From Streptomyces sp. Q6 (GTDB lineage: Bacteria; Actinomycetota; Actinomycetes; Streptomycetales; Streptomycetaceae), in assembly GCF_036967205.1 (NCBI RefSeq), contig NZ_CP146022.1, positions 682,001 to 746,000 of the forward strand: DNA of 64,000 nucleotides. The letters are read 5' to 3'. Made by a program: the position numbers and the translations under genes. The first letter of the stretch is position 1. The number at the start of each line of letters is the position of its first letter. Under the pieces are notes generated by a model that was not told the origin of the DNA, made no database searches, and saw only the letters and a list, made by a program, of their open reading frames with translations. Below, in pieces: positions 42,839 to 56,222 of this stretch.

Positions 42839-44800
42839 TCACCAGATCCGCACCCGGTCCGCGGGATCGAGCCACAGCCCGTCCCCCGCCTTCGTGGCGA
42901 ACGCCTCGTGGAACTCGTCGAGGTTGCGCACGATGTTCGCCCGGAACTCCGGCGGCGAGTGCGGGTCGATCGTCAGGTACTGCTGCTCCTGCTCCGTGCG
43001 CCGCTTGGTGCGCCAGCAGTAGGCCCAGTTCATGAACAGCCGCTGCGAACCGGTGAGTTCGCCCTCGGTCGGCGCCTCGGCACCGCCCAGCGCGATCAGG
43101 TACGCGGTGTGCCCGATGGTCAGGCCGCCCAGGTCGCCGATGTTCTCGCCCACGGTCAGCGATCCGTTGACGAACTCACCGGGCAGGTTGCGCGGCGAGA
43201 AGCCGTCGTACTGCTTGATGAGCGCCTTCGACTTGGCCTCGAACGCGGCCTTGTCGTCGGCGGTCCACCAGTCGTTCAGGTTGCCCGCGCCGTCGTACTG
43301 CGCGCCCTGGTCGTCGAAGCCGTGCCCGATCTCGTGGCCGATGACGGCCCCGATCCCGCCGTAGTTCTCGGCCGGGTCGGCGTCCGGGGCGAAGAACGGC
43401 TTCTGCAGGATGCCGGCCGGGAAGCAGATCTCGTTCGTGCCCGGGTTGTAGTACGCGTTCACGGTCTGCGGCAGCATGAACCACTCGTCGCGGTCGACCG
43501 GCGCGCCGATCTTCGCCATCTGCCGGTCGTGCTCGAAGGCGTCGGCGGCGTACGCGTTGGCCAGCAGGTCGTCGGAGACGACGGTCAGCGCCGAGTAGTC
43601 GCGGAACCGGTCCGGGTAGCCGATCTTGGGCCGGAACGTGGCGAGCTTCTCGTACGCCCGCTCCTTGGTCTCGTCCGTCATCCAGTCGAGCGCGGCGATG
43701 GACTGCCGGTAGGCCTCCAGCAGGTTCGCGACCAGCGCGTCCATGAGCGCCTTCGAGGCCGGCGGGAAGTGCCGGGCCACGTACTCCTTGCCGACGGCCT
43801 CGCCGATGGCGCCCTCGACGAAGGCGACGGCGCGCTTCCAGCGGGCGCGCAGCTCCGGGGTGCCGTTGAGCGTGCGCCCGTAGAAGTCGAAGTTGGTGCG
43901 CACGAACGCGGAGGGCAGGTACGGGGAGCTGGCGCGCAGCACGCGCGCGAGCAGCCAGTCGCGCCACTGCTCGATGGGGACCTCGCTCAGGACCGTCGAC
44001 AGGTGGGCCAGGTAGGAGGGCTGGCGCACGCAGGACTGGGCGAGGGTGTCGTCGTTGCCGCCGAGCTCGGTGACGTACGCGCGCCAGGCGAACGCCGGGG
44101 CGAGCGCGGTGAGTTCGTCGAAGGTCGTGAGGTTGTACGTCTTCTGCACGTCCCGCGTCTCGGCCCGCTCCCAGTGGCCCTCGGCGAGCCGGGTCTCCAG
44201 GGCGAGGACGGTGCGCGCGGCGCCGGCCGGGTCGGTGTGCTCGCCGAGCGTGAACAGCTCGGTGAGGTACGCCTCGTACTTCTCGCGGGTCTCGGCGAAC
44301 TTCTCGTCGCGGTAGTACGACTCGTCGGGCAGGCCGAGTCCGCCCTGGAGGATGTTGAAGAGGTAGCGGTCGGAGTTCCGGTCGTCGCTGTCGATGTAGG
44401 CGCCGAACAGGCCGGAGCCGCCGGTGCGCTCGAAGCGGCCGAGGAAGGCGGCCAGTTGCGTGAGGTCACCGAGGTGCGCGACCTCGTCGAGGAGCGGGCG
44501 GACGGGGTCGAGCCCGCGGGCCTCCACCGCCTCCTCGTCCATGAACGACGCGTACAGGTCGGCGATCTTGCGCGCCTCGTCGGGTTCCAGGCTGGTGGGG
44601 CCGCCCGCCGCGATCTCCTGAATGATCTCCTTGACCTGCTGCTCGGCCACGTCCACGAGCTGCACGAAGGGGCCCCAGCTGGAGCGGTCTTCGGGGATCG
44701 GCTCGGTCGCCAGCCACTGGCCGTTGACATGGCCGAAGAGGTCGTCCTGCGGTCGGATCGCCGGGTCCATGCCCGGGCGTGCGTCATCCAGAGTGCTCAT
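42839..44800 (-). CDS. M13 family metallopeptidase (PepO/neprilysin-like)
   Basis: A 653-residue zinc endopeptidase. The active site HEIGHGF holds the HExxH ligands and catalytic Glu; ENIGDLGGL carries the third ligand, Glu; NAYYNPGTNEICFPAGILQ is the substrate-binding region. The C-terminal CWRTKR ... DRVRIW is typical of the family. No signal peptide is visible at MSTLDDARPGMDPAIRP, so it is probably cytosolic, unlike mammalian neprilysin. It cleaves short peptides. ATG at 44800. It stands alone between two terminators. Confidence 0.95.
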   Translation of the reverse strand: MSTLDDARPGMDPAIRPQDDLFGHVNGQWLATEPIPEDRSSWGPFVQLVDVAEQQVKEIIQEIAAGGPTSLEPDEARKIADLYASFMDEEAVEARGLDPVRPLLDEVAHLGDLTQLAAFLGRFERTGGSGLFGAYIDSDDRNSDRYLFNILQGGLGLPDESYYRDEKFAETREKYEAYLTELFTLGEHTDPAGAARTVLALETRLAEGHWERAETRDVQKTYNLTTFDELTALAPAFAWRAYVTELGGNDDTLAQSCVRQPSYLAHLSTVLSEVPIEQWRDWLLARVLRASSPYLPSAFVRTNFDFYGRTLNGTPELRARWKRAVAFVEGAIGEAVGKEYVARHFPPASKALMDALVANLLEAYRQSIAALDWMTDETKERAYEKLATFRPKIGYPDRFRDYSALTVVSDDLLANAYAADAFEHDRQMAKIGAPVDRDEWFMLPQTVNAYYNPGTNEICFPAGILQKPFFAPDADPAENYGGIGAVIGHEIGHGFDDQGAQYDGAGNLNDWWTADDKAAFEAKSKALIKQYDGFSPRNLPGEFVNGSLTVGENIGDLGGLTIGHTAYLIALGGAEAPTEGELTGSQRLFMNWAYCWRTKRRTEQEQQYLTIDPHSPPEFRANIVRNLDEFHEAFATKAGDGLWLDPADRVRIW

Positions 44801-44848
44801 CGACGCAGCCTACCCAGGTCAGCGGCGTGATACAGCAGCGGAAACGAC

Positions 44849-44887
44849 GCATCGCCCCGCCCGGTGCGAGACCGGGCGGGGCGATGC
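44849..44887 (-). terminator. Terminator of the isocitrate dehydrogenase gene
   Basis: A perfect 17-bp stem (44849-44865 with 44871-44887) with loop GCGAG begins 12 bases after the gene's stop on the minus strand. It is one of the strongest hairpins in the window. Confidence 0.85.
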
Positions 44888-44898
44888 TGGTCACCGGA

Positions 44899-48769
<3,871 letters not shown>

Positions 48770-48792
48770 CCCGCTTGCCCGTCTCCCCCGTA

Positions 48793-48827
48793 CTGACCCC
48801 GTGCGCGCCCCACGCGTACGGGGTCAG
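48793..48827. terminator. Bidirectional terminator between the MFS gene and the PucR regulator
   Basis: CTGACCCCGT (48793-48802) pairs with ACGGGGTCAG (48818-48827) across a 15-base loop that can partly pair as GCGC/GCGT, in the 54-base gap between convergent stops. Confidence 0.65.
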
Positions 48828-50763
48828 CGCGGTTCCGGGCCCGCCAACCGGTGCAGTCGCAGGGCGAGTTGGATCTCCAGCGCGCGGGCGGGCGACTGCC
48901 AGTCCGCGCCGAGCAGCCGCCCGATCCGCTCCAGGCGCTGGGCGACCGTGTTCACGTGGACATGCAGCGCGTCCTTCGTCCGTGCCGGGCTCGTCCCGGA
49001 CGCGAAGTAGGCGTCGAGGGTACGTACGAGATCGGTGCCCCGGCGCTCGTCGTAGGTGACGACCTCCCCGATGGTGCGCCCGACGAACCCGGCGATGTCG
49101 CGGCTGTCGGCGAGCAGCAGCCCCAGGAATCCGAAGTCGTCGGCGGCCGCGCCCTGGCCCGCCCTGCCGAGCAGCCGCAGCGCGTCGAGGCAGCGGCGCG
49201 CCCCGGCGTACGCGGTGCTCGCCGATGCGCTGTCGGCGGCCAGGCCGCTCACCGGGTCGGAGGCGCCGACGGTGACCGTCTCGTGCACGGCGGCGGACAG
49301 CCGCTCGGCGACCTGGCAGGCGACCTCCGACGCGGTGCCGGACGTGGTGTCGCCCGTACCCAGCGGCAGGAGCAGGACGGTGCCGCCGTCGCGTGCGGCC
49401 GCGAGGCCGTGCCGGGTCGCCGCGAGGTGGCTCGCCGCCGACCACAGGCGGCGCCGCGCGTCCGCCTCCTCCTCGGCGTCGGCGCCGGCCGACTCCAGGC
49501 GGGCGGCGAGCACGACGTGCGTGGCGTCCAGGTCGGCGTGCAGCCGCGCGGCCCGCTCGCGCAGCAGCCGGGGTCGCGGACGCGGGCGTCGAGGAGGTCG
49601 TCGAGGAGCTCGCCCCTGACCCGCTGTTCGGCCTCGGACGCGGAGCGCCGGGCGAGCAGCAGCAGCGAGGTGACCATGGCGGCGCGCTCCAGGGTGCGCT
49701 GGTCGACCGGGTCGAGGCCGGGGTGGCCGCGCAGCACGAGAGCGCCGAGCAGTTCACCGCCCGCGGCGACGGCGGCGACCCAGTCGGCGCCGTGGCGCAC
49801 CGCGTGCCCGTCGGCGCGGGAGGCCTCGACGGCCTCCCTGACGTCGCCGGGCGCGGCGTCGGCGTCGGCGAACTCCACGGTGCCGTCGAGGACCTGGGAG
49901 ACCGCGCGGGCCACGTCGTGCACTCCCCCGCCGCGCAGTACGAGTTCGGCGAGCCGGTCGTGGACGTCGGAGGCGCGCTCGATGACGCCGCTGCGGTCGC
50001 GGATGATCTCGTTGGCGCGCTCCAGCTCGCCGAGCGCCTCGCGGGTCTCGGTGAGCAGGTTGGCGGTGTCGATGGCCGCGGCGGCGAGCGCGGCGAACGA
50101 GCCGAGCAGCGCGATCTGCTCGCGCTCGAAGACCCGCGCGCGCCGGTCGGCGGCGAACAGCACCCCGATGACGTGCGGGCCCAGCATGAGCGGCACCCCG
50201 AGGATGGCGACGAGTCCTTCGTCGTGGACGCCCGCGTCGATGGTGCGGGTGTGCTGGAAGCGCACGTCCTGCGCGTAGTTGTCGGTGACGTAGGGGCGGG
50301 CGGTCTGGGCGACGAGTCCGCCGAGCCCTTCGCCCATGCCGAGGCGCAACTGCTGGAAGCGGGCGGCGACCGAGCCCTCGGTGACCCGCATGTAGGTGTC
50401 GCCCTCGGCCGGGTCGTTCAGCGTCAGGTACGCGACATCGGTGCCCAGGAGCGAGCGGGCCCGCTGCACGATGGCCTGGAGGACGGCGTCCAGGTCGCGC
50501 AGGCCCGCGAGGTCGTGGGCCGTCTCGAACAGCGCGGACAGCTCGGCCTCGCGCCGCCGTCTGCCCTCCATGTCCGCCCGTACGCCGAGGGCGAGGCGTC
50601 TGGCCTGCTCCAGGGCCGCGATCCGCGCGGTCGTGGCGCCCTCGGCGCGGGCGAGCAGCACGGGCTGCTCGTACGCGTCGGCGGAGGCGCCCCGGGCGAG
50701 CAGCTCCAGGAACGGGGCCTCGGGGGCGACGGTGGCGGGCGGGGGCGACGGGCGCTGCGACAT
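48824..50763 (-). pseudogene. GAF/PucR-type transcriptional regulator, split by a one-base frame loss
   Basis: The N-terminal 393 residues from ATG at 50763 hold a GAF domain (about 85-230; RARSLLGTDVAYLTLND) and a linker ending ELLDDLLDARVRDP. The rest reads in another frame from 49513 down to 48824 and has the PucR C-terminal HTH (DALHVHVNTVAQRLERIGRLLG). One more C in the CCCC run (GGGG at 49570-49573 on the plus strand) joins them as VRDPRLLRERAARLHADL, which continues the conserved helix. An assembly error is likely. It probably activates genes for breakdown of a small molecule sensed by GAF; its target is unknown. Only a few bases separate it from the convergent MFS gene. Confidence 0.82.
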
Positions 50764-50815
50764 GTTTCCCAGAATTACCCGCTGCACGGCAGGGCCCGCC
50801 AGCCCTGGTGGCCCC

Positions 50816-51304
50816 TCAGGTCGTCGGAGCCGACGTGCTCGCCTGGAACCAGGTCGGCCCGTCCTGCGTGGCCTGCTTGATCCGGAACGTGCTGTGCTCC
50901 GCCAGCGGCGGCAGGGCGTCCAGGTCGAACCAGCCGACTTCCAGCGACTCGTCGTCGTTGACCCAGGCTTCGGTGCTCAGCGCGCGGCACTGGAAGGTGA
51001 TGTCCATGAACTGGCAGGCGTCGCCGTTCGGGTACGTGATCGGCTTCAGGGCCTGGACGAGGACGACGCGCTCGGCGACGCAGGTGACGCCGGTCTCCTC
51101 CTCGACCTCGCGGGTCACGACGTCGGCGGGCTGCTCGCCCGGTTCGGCGATACCGGCGGGCAGGGCCCAGTGGCCGGTGTCGACCCGCCGGCCGAGCAGG
51201 ACGCGCCCCTCGTCGTCGAAGACGACGGCGGTGACGCCCGGCAGGTAGAGCAGTTCGTGTCCCGCCGAGGCACGGATCGTACGGATGAATTCAGGAGTCG
51301 CCAT
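50816..51304 (-). CDS. NUDIX hydrolase
   Basis: A 162-residue protein with the full Nudix box GIAEPGEQPADVVTREVEEETGV (G-x5-E-x7-REUxEExGU). It hydrolyses a nucleoside-diphosphate derivative; substrate unknown, possibly house-cleaning. The start MATPEFIRTIRASAGHELLYLPGVTAVVFDDEGRVLLGRR is typical. ATG at 51304. It lies between the PucR gene and lnt on the same strand. Confidence 0.93.
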   Translation of the reverse strand: MATPEFIRTIRASAGHELLYLPGVTAVVFDDEGRVLLGRRVDTGHWALPAGIAEPGEQPADVVTREVEEETGVTCVAERVVLVQALKPITYPNGDACQFMDITFQCRALSTEAWVNDDESLEVGWFDLDALPPLAEHSTFRIKQATQDGPTWFQASTSAPTT

Positions 51305-51361
51305 GCTCGCGACCCTATCCGTACGACCCGAACGGCCCCTACGACCGCTCCGTCCGGCCGG

Positions 51362-52963
51362 TCAGTCCCGCGGGCGCCGTGCGGCGCGCGAGCGGGCGAA
51401 GGCCCACGCGAGTCCGCCGGCACCGATGACGGTCAGGAACACCTCGGGCCAGACGCCCGCGCGCGTGGCGAGCGTGAGCGAGGTCCGCCGGGGGACGTCG
51501 GCGAGGAGGGTGTCGGCCTCGAACATGCCGGTCCTCTGGGCGACGGACCCGTCGGGACGGATGACCGCGCTGACGCCGCTGGTGACCGGGACCATCACGG
51601 CGCGGCCGTGCTCGACGGCGCGCACCCGGTCCATGGCGAGCTGCTGGTAGGTCATCTGGCTGCGCTCGAACGTCGCGTTGTTGCTCGGTACGGACAGGAT
51701 CTGCGCGCCCTCGCGGACCTGGTCGCGCACGACGTCGTCGAACGCGGCCTCGTAGCAGGTGACGTTGCCGACCTTCGTCCCGTTCATGTCGAAGACCACG
51801 GCCTTCTTGCCGGGCACGAAGCTGCCGGCCCGGTCGACGTCCTTGCTGAAGATCCGGAAGAAGCTGCGGTACGGCATGTACTCGCCGAACGGCTGGAGGT
51901 GCCGCTTGTCGTAGGTGGCGCCGGGACCGGTCTTCGGGTCCCACAGGATGAGCCGGTTGCGGGGCGAGCCGTCCTTGGCGGTGACGACGGCGCCGACCGA
52001 GATCGGGGCGCCGACGGCTTCGGCGGCCTTCTGGATCTCGTCGTAGGCGTCCTGGTTGACGTACGGGTCGATGTCGGAGGAGTTCTCCGGCCACAGCACC
52101 AGCTCGGGCCGCTTCACCTCACCGGACTTGATCTTCGCGGCGAGCTTCATGGTCTCGCGTACGTGGTAGTCGAGGACGGCCCGCCGCTGGGCGTTGAAGT
52201 CGAGGCCCATGCGCGGCACGTTGCCCTGGATGAGCGCCACGCGCGCGGTGCCGTCCTGCGCCGCGTTCGACACGAGGGGCGTGGCGGCGAGGCCGGCGAG
52301 GACCGGGGCGACGGTGCAGGCGGCCGCCGCGAGGATGCCGCCGTCGCGCAGTACCCGTACGTCCGTGCCGCGGACGTCCTTGAGGCGCAGCGCGAGCGCG
52401 GCGAGACCGAAGCCGCACAGCACCACGGCGAAGCCGAGCAGCGGGGTGCCGCCGAGCGAGGCGAGCGGCAGGAAGACGCCGCTGGGCTGGCCGAACGCGA
52501 CCTTCCCCCAGGGGAAGCCGCCGAAGGGGAAGCGGGCGCGCAGGGCCTCGTCGGCGATCCACACGCCGCTCGCCCACAGGGGCCACAGCGGGAGCCGCGA
52601 CACGTAGGCGATGCCCAGGCCCGCGAGGGACAGGACCAGCGCCTCGGCGACGGCGAGCGCGAGCCACGGCAGCGGTCCGACGTCGACGCCCGTCCACGAC
52701 AGGAGCGGCACCAGGTAGGCCAGGCCGAAGACGAGGCCGAGGCCGAATCCGGCGCGCAGCCGGCGCCCGTGCACGGCCAGGCCGAGCAGCGCGAAGGAGA
52801 ACGGGGCCAGCCAGGGCAGTTCGCGGGGCGGCACGCTGACGTACAGGAGCAGTCCGGCGGCCGCCGCCAGGGCGACGGGCGCGAGGCGCCGCAGGTAGGA
52901 GCGGCGTGCGGGCTGCGCGGCGGGCTCACCCGACGGGGCGACGGGGGGTGCGGTGGCGGTCAC
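51362..52963 (-). CDS. lnt: Apolipoprotein N-acyltransferase
   Basis: A 533-residue membrane enzyme that adds a third acyl chain to diacylated lipoproteins. N-terminal helices (about residues 35-230; LLLYVSVPPRELPWLAPFSFALLGLAV) precede a nitrilase-fold domain with the catalytic triad in LWPENSSD (Glu), DKRHLQPFGEYMP (Lys) and TCYEAAFDD (Cys). GTG at 52963 has TACACT as a -10-like box about 9 bases upstream, suggesting a leaderless transcript. The window has lipoproteins at 1 and 11061 that could be its substrates. Confidence 0.92.
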   Translation of the reverse strand: MTATAPPVAPSGEPAAQPARRSYLRRLAPVALAAAAGLLLYVSVPPRELPWLAPFSFALLGLAVHGRRLRAGFGLGLVFGLAYLVPLLSWTGVDVGPLPWLALAVAEALVLSLAGLGIAYVSRLPLWPLWASGVWIADEALRARFPFGGFPWGKVAFGQPSGVFLPLASLGGTPLLGFAVVLCGFGLAALALRLKDVRGTDVRVLRDGGILAAAACTVAPVLAGLAATPLVSNAAQDGTARVALIQGNVPRMGLDFNAQRRAVLDYHVRETMKLAAKIKSGEVKRPELVLWPENSSDIDPYVNQDAYDEIQKAAEAVGAPISVGAVVTAKDGSPRNRLILWDPKTGPGATYDKRHLQPFGEYMPYRSFFRIFSKDVDRAGSFVPGKKAVVFDMNGTKVGNVTCYEAAFDDVVRDQVREGAQILSVPSNNATFERSQMTYQQLAMDRVRAVEHGRAVMVPVTSGVSAVIRPDGSVAQRTGMFEADTLLADVPRRTSLTLATRAGVWPEVFLTVIGAGGLAWAFARSRAARRPRD

Positions 52964-53109
52964 CCGGGGAGTGTACGGCGCGGCTCTGTCACGCCGACAT
53001 GCCGGTCGACCGCCTCCGATCCCCGCGTCGGCGCGGTCTTCCACTCTTCGGTGCCTGCGGCTACACACGGCAGTGCCGGATCGCCGCCCCTGCCGACGAG
53101 GAGTCCCTG

Positions 53110-53889
53110 GTGCCGTTCGAGGAAGAGTTCGCCGACCGGAAGGGCGCCGCGTTGGTCACCGGCGGGACGGGCGGCATCGGCGCCGAGGTCGTACGCACCC
53201 TGGCCCGGCGGGGCTGCGCCGTCGCGTTCACGTACCGGGCGAACGCGGCGGCCGCGCGGGAGCTGGCGGCCGAACTGTCCGCCGGGGACGGCGCGGTGCG
53301 AGCCCTCCGGGCCGACCTGGCGGACGAGCGCGAGGCTTCGGCCGTGGTCAGGGAGACCGCCGCCGCTTTCGGCGCCGTGCACACGCTGGTGTACGCGTCG
53401 GGGCCGCACGTGCCGATGGTGCACCTGAGCGAGGTGACCCCCGCCCGGTTCCGGGAGCAGCTGCACGCCGACACCCTCGCCTTCTACCACCTCGCGCACG
53501 CCGCGCTGCCCGCGCTGCGCGCGTCACGGGGCAGCGCCGTCGCGGTCACGACGGCCGCGACCCACCGCTATCCGGCGCGCGACGGGCTGTCCTCCGGTAC
53601 GAAGGGCGCGGTCGAGGCGCTCGTGCGGGCGCTGGCCGCGGAGGAGGGACGCTACGGGGTGCGGTTCAACTGTGTGGGGCCCGGCATGCTCACGGACGGG
53701 ATGGCCGCCCGGCTGATCGAGGACGGCGACCTGGACGAGACGGCTCTCGCCGTCACCCGGCGCAACATCCCGCTGCGGCGGTTCGGGACCGCGCGGGACA
53801 TCGCGGAGGCGGTCGCCTTCCTCGTCTCCGACCGGGCCGGTTACATCACGGGCCAGCATCTCGCGGTCGACGGCGGCTACACCGTCTGA
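53110..53889 (+). CDS. SDR family protein lacking the catalytic tyrosine
   Basis: A 259-residue short-chain dehydrogenase fold: cofactor motif VTGGTGGIGAEVV near residue 16, LADEREASAV, VYASGPHVPM in place of NNAG, and GYITGQHLAVDGGYTV at the end. At the YxxxK position the sequence reads LSSGTKG, with Ser in place of Tyr, and the preceding Ser region is TTAATHRYP. The usual mechanism is therefore absent, so it may be a divergent reductase or a non-catalytic member. GTG at 53110 follows GAGGAG. It is convergent with an MFS gene. Confidence 0.82.
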   Translation: MPFEEEFADRKGAALVTGGTGGIGAEVVRTLARRGCAVAFTYRANAAAARELAAELSAGDGAVRALRADLADEREASAVVRETAAAFGAVHTLVYASGPHVPMVHLSEVTPARFREQLHADTLAFYHLAHAALPALRASRGSAVAVTTAATHRYPARDGLSSGTKGAVEALVRALAAEEGRYGVRFNCVGPGMLTDGMAARLIEDGDLDETALAVTRRNIPLRRFGTARDIAEAVAFLVSDRAGYITGQHLAVDGGYTV

Positions 53890-53896
53890 CCGGCCC

Positions 53897-53935
53897 GGTA
53901 CGGAAGGCCGGTACGGAAGGCCGGACCGGAAGACC
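53897..53935 (+). repeat. 13-bp tandem repeats after the SDR gene
   Basis: GGTACGGAAGGCC at 53897-53909 and 53910-53922 are identical; a degenerate third copy GGACCGGAAGACC follows at 53923-53935. Their CCGG content lets them fold with the neighbouring sequence, and they fill the gap between convergent genes. Confidence 0.7.
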
Positions 53936-53952
53936 GGCCCGGCGCAGGAGGT

Positions 53953-55404
53953 TCAGGCGCCGGCGCGCGCCGGGTCGGCGCCGGCCGGTGCCGCGGCCTC
54001 GGCCGCTTCCGGCTTGCGCAGCGCCGGGATGAACGCGGCGACGGCGGCGGACGCGAGGGCCACCCCGCAGCCGATCATCAGGCCGGTACGGAAGCCGCCC
54101 TCGGAGGGGATCGTGTAGCCGCCCATGCCGACGGTCATCTGCGCCAGGACGACGCCGACCACGGCGGAGCCGATCGTCGTGCCGAGCGAGCGCATCAGGG
54201 TGTTGAAGCCGTTGGCCGCGGCGGTCTCCGACAGCGGCACGGAGCTCATGATCAGGGCGGGCATGGCGCCGTAGGCGAGCGCGACACCGCTGTTGATGAC
54301 GATGCCGGCGAGCATGATGCCCCAGGCCGTGCCCATGAGCGGCAGCGCGGCCGCGTAGCCGACGGCGATCACGACGGCGCCGGCGATGAGCGCGGTCTTC
54401 GGGCCGCGGGCGTTGATCAGCTTTCCGCCGAGCGGAGAGATCAGCATCATCATGATGCCGCCGGGCGCGATCCACAGACCGGCCGCCAGCATCGGCTGCC
54501 CGAGCCCGTAGCCGGTGGCCTCGGGGAACTGGAGCAGCTGCGGGGCGATCAGCATGAACGAGTACATGCCGACGCCGATGAGGACCGACGCGGCGTTGGT
54601 GAAGAGCACGCGCGGGCGGGCGGTGGTGCGCAGGTCGATCAGCGGGTCACGGGTGCGCAGCTCCCAGAAGCCCCAGGCGAGCAGCGCGACGACGGCGAGG
54701 GCGAGCAGGCCGAGCGTCGTGCCCGAGGTCCAGCCCCAGTCGGCGCCCTTGGAGATGCCGAGGAGCAGCGAGACGAGACCGATGGCGAGGCCGACGGCGC
54801 CGACGGCGTCGAAGCGCTGGCCCTTGGCGCCGGCCGGGACGTCCGGTACGACGGCGAAGATCAGTACGCCGATCCCCAGGGCGAGCACCGCCGAGCCCCA
54901 GAACAGCACCCGCCAGTTCGCGTACTGCGCGACCGCGGCGGCGATCGGCAGGCCGATCGCGCCGCCGATACCCATGGAGGCGCTGACCAGCGCGATGGAA
55001 CCGCTGAGCTTCTCGGTGGGCACGACGTCGCGCAGCAGCGCGATGCCGAGCGGCACCATGCCCATCCCCATGCCTTGCAGGCCACGCCCGACGATCATCG
55101 GGACGACGGACGACGAGAGCGCGCACACCACCGAGCCGATGATGAGCGGGACGACGCAGATGAGCATCGTGCGCCGCTTCCCTATGAGGTCGCCGAGGCG
55201 ACCGGACACGGGCACGCAGACACCGGCGACGAGCAGGGTGACCGTGACCACCCACGCCGCGTTCGAGGACGACGTGTCGAGGATCTGCGGCAGTTCGGCG
55301 ATGAGCGGTGTCACCAGTGTCTGCATGATCGCTGCGACGGTGCCGGCGAGCGCGAGGGTGGCGACGATGCCGCCCGACCTGCCGCTCGTCTGGGGGGCAT
55401 CCAT
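53953..55404 (-). CDS. MFS transporter, DHA2-like
   Basis: A 483-residue permease with about 14 helices. LGDLIGKRRTML (motif A) and MIVGRGLQGMGMGMVPLGIALLRDVVP (motif C region) belong to the drug:proton antiporter family. It probably exports a toxic compound. ATG at 55404. It is divergent from a MarR gene, whose operators lie between them, so exposure to a ligand would raise expression. Confidence 0.9.
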   Translation of the reverse strand: MDAPQTSGRSGGIVATLALAGTVAAIMQTLVTPLIAELPQILDTSSSNAAWVVTVTLLVAGVCVPVSGRLGDLIGKRRTMLICVVPLIIGSVVCALSSSVVPMIVGRGLQGMGMGMVPLGIALLRDVVPTEKLSGSIALVSASMGIGGAIGLPIAAAVAQYANWRVLFWGSAVLALGIGVLIFAVVPDVPAGAKGQRFDAVGAVGLAIGLVSLLLGISKGADWGWTSGTTLGLLALAVVALLAWGFWELRTRDPLIDLRTTARPRVLFTNAASVLIGVGMYSFMLIAPQLLQFPEATGYGLGQPMLAAGLWIAPGGIMMMLISPLGGKLINARGPKTALIAGAVVIAVGYAAALPLMGTAWGIMLAGIVINSGVALAYGAMPALIMSSVPLSETAAANGFNTLMRSLGTTIGSAVVGVVLAQMTVGMGGYTIPSEGGFRTGLMIGCGVALASAAVAAFIPALRKPEAAEAAAPAGADPARAGA

Positions 55405-55464
55405 GACGGACTCCTCAATCTCCTGGGTTCGGGGCTCCCCGTCGCTTCACGACGCGAGAGGATG

Positions 55465-55495
55465 TGCATCATACATACTCTATGCATCACACATA
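55465..55495. promoter_or_regulatory. MarR operator repeats in the divergent MFS-MarR region
   Basis: TGCATCATACATA (55465-55477) and TGCATCACACATA (55483-55495) differ at one base and are 18 bases apart, in the AT-rich 144 bases between the divergent starts. A MarR site controlling both genes is likely. Confidence 0.5.
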
Positions 55496-55548
55496 TTTCA
55501 TGCGCCGCGAGGCCCTGGGATACGGTCGGGCCAGGAGGACGCACGCCC

Positions 55549-56001
55549 ATGGAAAAGCCATCGCACCTGGTCGAGTTCGAGCACATGGTGCTCGGCAGGC
55601 ACCAGTTCAGCAGCACCAAGCGCCGCCATCACGAGGGCCGCATGGAGCGCAGCGCGTACATCTTGCTGAGCCGCATCCGGGTGCAGGGACCGATGTCGAT
55701 CGGCCAGCTCAGCGAGGCGTTCCTGCTCGACGCCTCCACGCTCAACCGCCAGACCGCGAGCGCGGTGAAGGCCGGACTCCTCGAGCGGATCCCGGACCCC
55801 GAGGGCGGGATGGCCCGCAAGTTCCGGCTGACCGAGCAGGGCGAGCGGGAACTGGACGACGAGCGCGCGGCGCACATCAAGGACCTGGACTCGGTCTTCG
55901 AGGACTGGTCGCCCGACGACGTGAAGACCTTCGCCGAGTACCTGCAACGGTTCAACACGAGCGTGGAGCGCCTCAGCGGCCAGCCGTGGCCGCGCTCCTG
56001 A
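55549..56001 (+). CDS. MarR family transcriptional regulator
   Basis: A 150-residue MarR protein. The winged helix covers about residues 30-95: SAYILLSRIRVQGPMSIGQLSEAFLLDASTLNRQTASAVKAGLLERI, then the DPEGGMARKFRLT wing. ATG at 55549 follows AGGAGG. It is divergent from the MFS exporter and probably represses it until bound by a ligand. A terminator follows. Confidence 0.9.
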   Translation: MEKPSHLVEFEHMVLGRHQFSSTKRRHHEGRMERSAYILLSRIRVQGPMSIGQLSEAFLLDASTLNRQTASAVKAGLLERIPDPEGGMARKFRLTEQGERELDDERAAHIKDLDSVFEDWSPDDVKTFAEYLQRFNTSVERLSGQPWPRS

Positions 56002-56032
56002 GCATCCCCTCCGCACACCCGAACCCGCACAC

Positions 56033-56062
56033 GAGCCCGCCCCGCACCGCCGGGGCGGGCTC
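56033..56062 (+). terminator. Terminator after the MarR gene
   Basis: GAGCCCGCCCCG (56033-56044) and CGGGGCGGGCTC (56051-56062) form a perfect 12-bp stem with a 6-base loop, followed by TTCT. Confidence 0.75.
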
Positions 56063-56132
56063 TTCTCGTGCGCGCCGACCCTGCGGTCGAGCCATCCAGC
56101 GGCGTGATCGAGCTGTGTGATCCAGGCCACTT

Positions 56133-56164
56133 CACCAAAACCTACTACCTACTCGCTTTTGGTG
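56133..56164. promoter_or_regulatory. Inverted repeat upstream of the glycoside-transporter operon
   Basis: CACCAAAA (56133-56140) and TTTTGGTG (56157-56164) are perfect 8-bp arms 16 bases apart, 59-90 bases before the transporter start. This long-gap symmetry could fit a dimeric repressor or activator; the nearest regulator is the LysR gene downstream of the operon. Confidence 0.4.
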
Positions 56165-56222
56165 TTTACGCTGGCCACGCAGGCGGCAAGGAAGCCGCCC
56201 CCGTCCCCTCAGGAGAGCCGCC

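Noticed and set aside
41999-44830. A 943-codon open frame opposite the M13 peptidase
   Set aside because: It crosses the dienelactone hydrolase in the wrong frame, a terminator and the peptidase; the composition is that of a shadow frame.
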